Assembly (NCBI GenBank): GCA_964601865.1 | Contig: CAZRPI010000161.1 | Location: forward strand, 1-6,893 | DNA: 6,893 bases | Direction: 5' to 3' | Origin: Pseudopelobacter sp964601865 | Lineage (GTDB): Bacteria; Desulfobacterota; Desulfuromonadia; Geobacterales; Pseudopelobacteraceae | Notes under the pieces: model-generated | The model's input: the letters and a program-made list of their open reading frames with translations, nothing else | Databases searched by the model: none | What the model was told of the DNA's origin: nothing | Program-made: the position numbers and the translations under genes | Part shown: one piece after another, positions 6,402 through 6,893 of the stretch | Layout: every line of letters starts with the position of its first letter | How positions within the stretch are numbered: the stretch's first letter is position 1

Positions 6402-6893
6402 GCCCGCTCCCTTTCACATGGCAGTGTAAAGCTGAATGTGCTGCCTTTCCCCGGCCTGCTATCGACCCGGATAGCGCCCCCCATCAGTTCAACCAGCTTC
6501 TTGCAGATGGAAAGACCCAGGCCGGTCCCCTCGTATTTGCGGCTCAGGCCGGTGTCGATCTGGTGGAACGGTATGAACAGACGCTCCATATCCTCATCAC
6601 GGACGCCGATGCCGGTGTCGGCCACACTGATCAGATAGCGGTCCCCTTCCCGCGCGCAACGGACCAGGACACTTCCCTGCCCGGTAAACTTGACCGCATT
6701 GCTGAGCAGGTTCAGCAGAACCTGTTCAACCCGGCGTGCATCGCCGGCAATATTACCCACATCTTCCGCCACTTCGCAGGAAAGTTCCAGCCCCTTTTTC
6801 TCCGCCAGTGGGCGCACGCTCTGGACCACCCTGAGGATCGACTCCCGCGGGCTGAACGGCGCACAATCCACCTTGAGCTGCCCGGATTCGATC
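6398..6893 (-). CDS. Sensor histidine kinase, C-terminal part (5' end outside window)
   Basis: This is the catalytic end of a histidine kinase that would autophosphorylate a His in an upstream HisKA domain, now outside the window, and pass the phosphate to a receiver. The visible 164 residues open with IESGQLK, the usual sequence just after the HisKA helices, followed by a complete HATPase_c domain. That domain shows an N box (VEQVLLNLLSNAVKF), a G1 box (DTGIGV), an F box (LFIPF) and a G2 box (GTGLGLSICKKL). The reading frame is open to the window edge. A GTG at 6871-6869 could be mistaken for a start, but it is an internal valine because it would leave a kinase without HisKA. The protein ends soon after the ATPase fold, so there is no C-terminal receiver. 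Its TGA overlaps the ATG of the next gene (ATGA), which implies translational coupling and makes the downstream single-domain receiver its likely partner. The input domain is unknown. Confidence 0.93.
   Translation of the reverse strand, partial: IESGQLKVDCAPFSPRESILRVVQSVRPLAEKKGLELSCEVAEDVGNIAGDARRVEQVLLNLLSNAVKFTGQGSVLVRCAREGDRYLISVADTGIGVRDEDMERLFIPFHQIDTGLSRKYEGTGLGLSICKKLVELMGGAIRVDSRPGKGSTFSFTLPCERERA

Noticed and set aside
6869..6871. GTG as the start of the rightmost kinase gene
   Set aside because: The frame stays open to the window edge with IESGQLK directly before it, the normal post-HisKA sequence, so the GTG is an internal valine.

Overview
The window is a one-strand signalling locus. 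All six genes lie on the minus strand, so transcription runs from the right edge (6893) to the left edge (1), and every gene encodes two-component or cyclic-di-GMP machinery. The wealth of soluble receiver-headed kinases, the RpfG-type REC/HD-GYP protein with a C-terminal extension, the medium-high GC content (judged by eye) and the palindromic intergenic repeats suggest a free-living Deltaproteobacterium of the Geobacter/Desulfuromonadota kind. That assignment is an inference from style; no taxonomic marker gene is present.

Layout in transcription order: (1) 6893-6398, the C-terminal part of a histidine kinase cut by the window edge; (2) 6401-6024, a CheY/DivK-like stand-alone receiver that overlaps the kinase stop codon by 4 bp; (3) 6011-4323, a hybrid kinase REC-coiled coil-HisKA-HATPase-REC; a 213-bp gap holding nested hairpins and a 97-bp palindromic repeat; (4) 4109-2415, a REC-coiled coil-PAS-HisKA-HATPase kinase whose REC head is a paralogue of the head of gene 3; a 192-bp gap holding a second, inverted copy of the repeat; (5) 2222-1407, a REC-coiled coil-PAS protein without a catalytic output domain; (6) 1386-64, a REC-coiled coil-HD-GYP protein, a probable cyclic-di-GMP phosphodiesterase. 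A GC-rich palindrome sits at the left edge.

None of the visible proteins has a signal peptide, membrane segment or DNA-binding domain. The parts seen amount to three kinase cores (one partial), six receiver domains, two PAS domains and one enzymatic output. A reasonable inference is a soluble phosphorelay in which kinases are themselves gated by N-terminal receivers and whose visible endpoint is cyclic-di-GMP turnover. The wiring cannot be read from sequence. The most notable non-coding signal is the pair of homologous repeats in opposite orientation bracketing gene 4, one of which ends exactly on the stop codon of gene 3.
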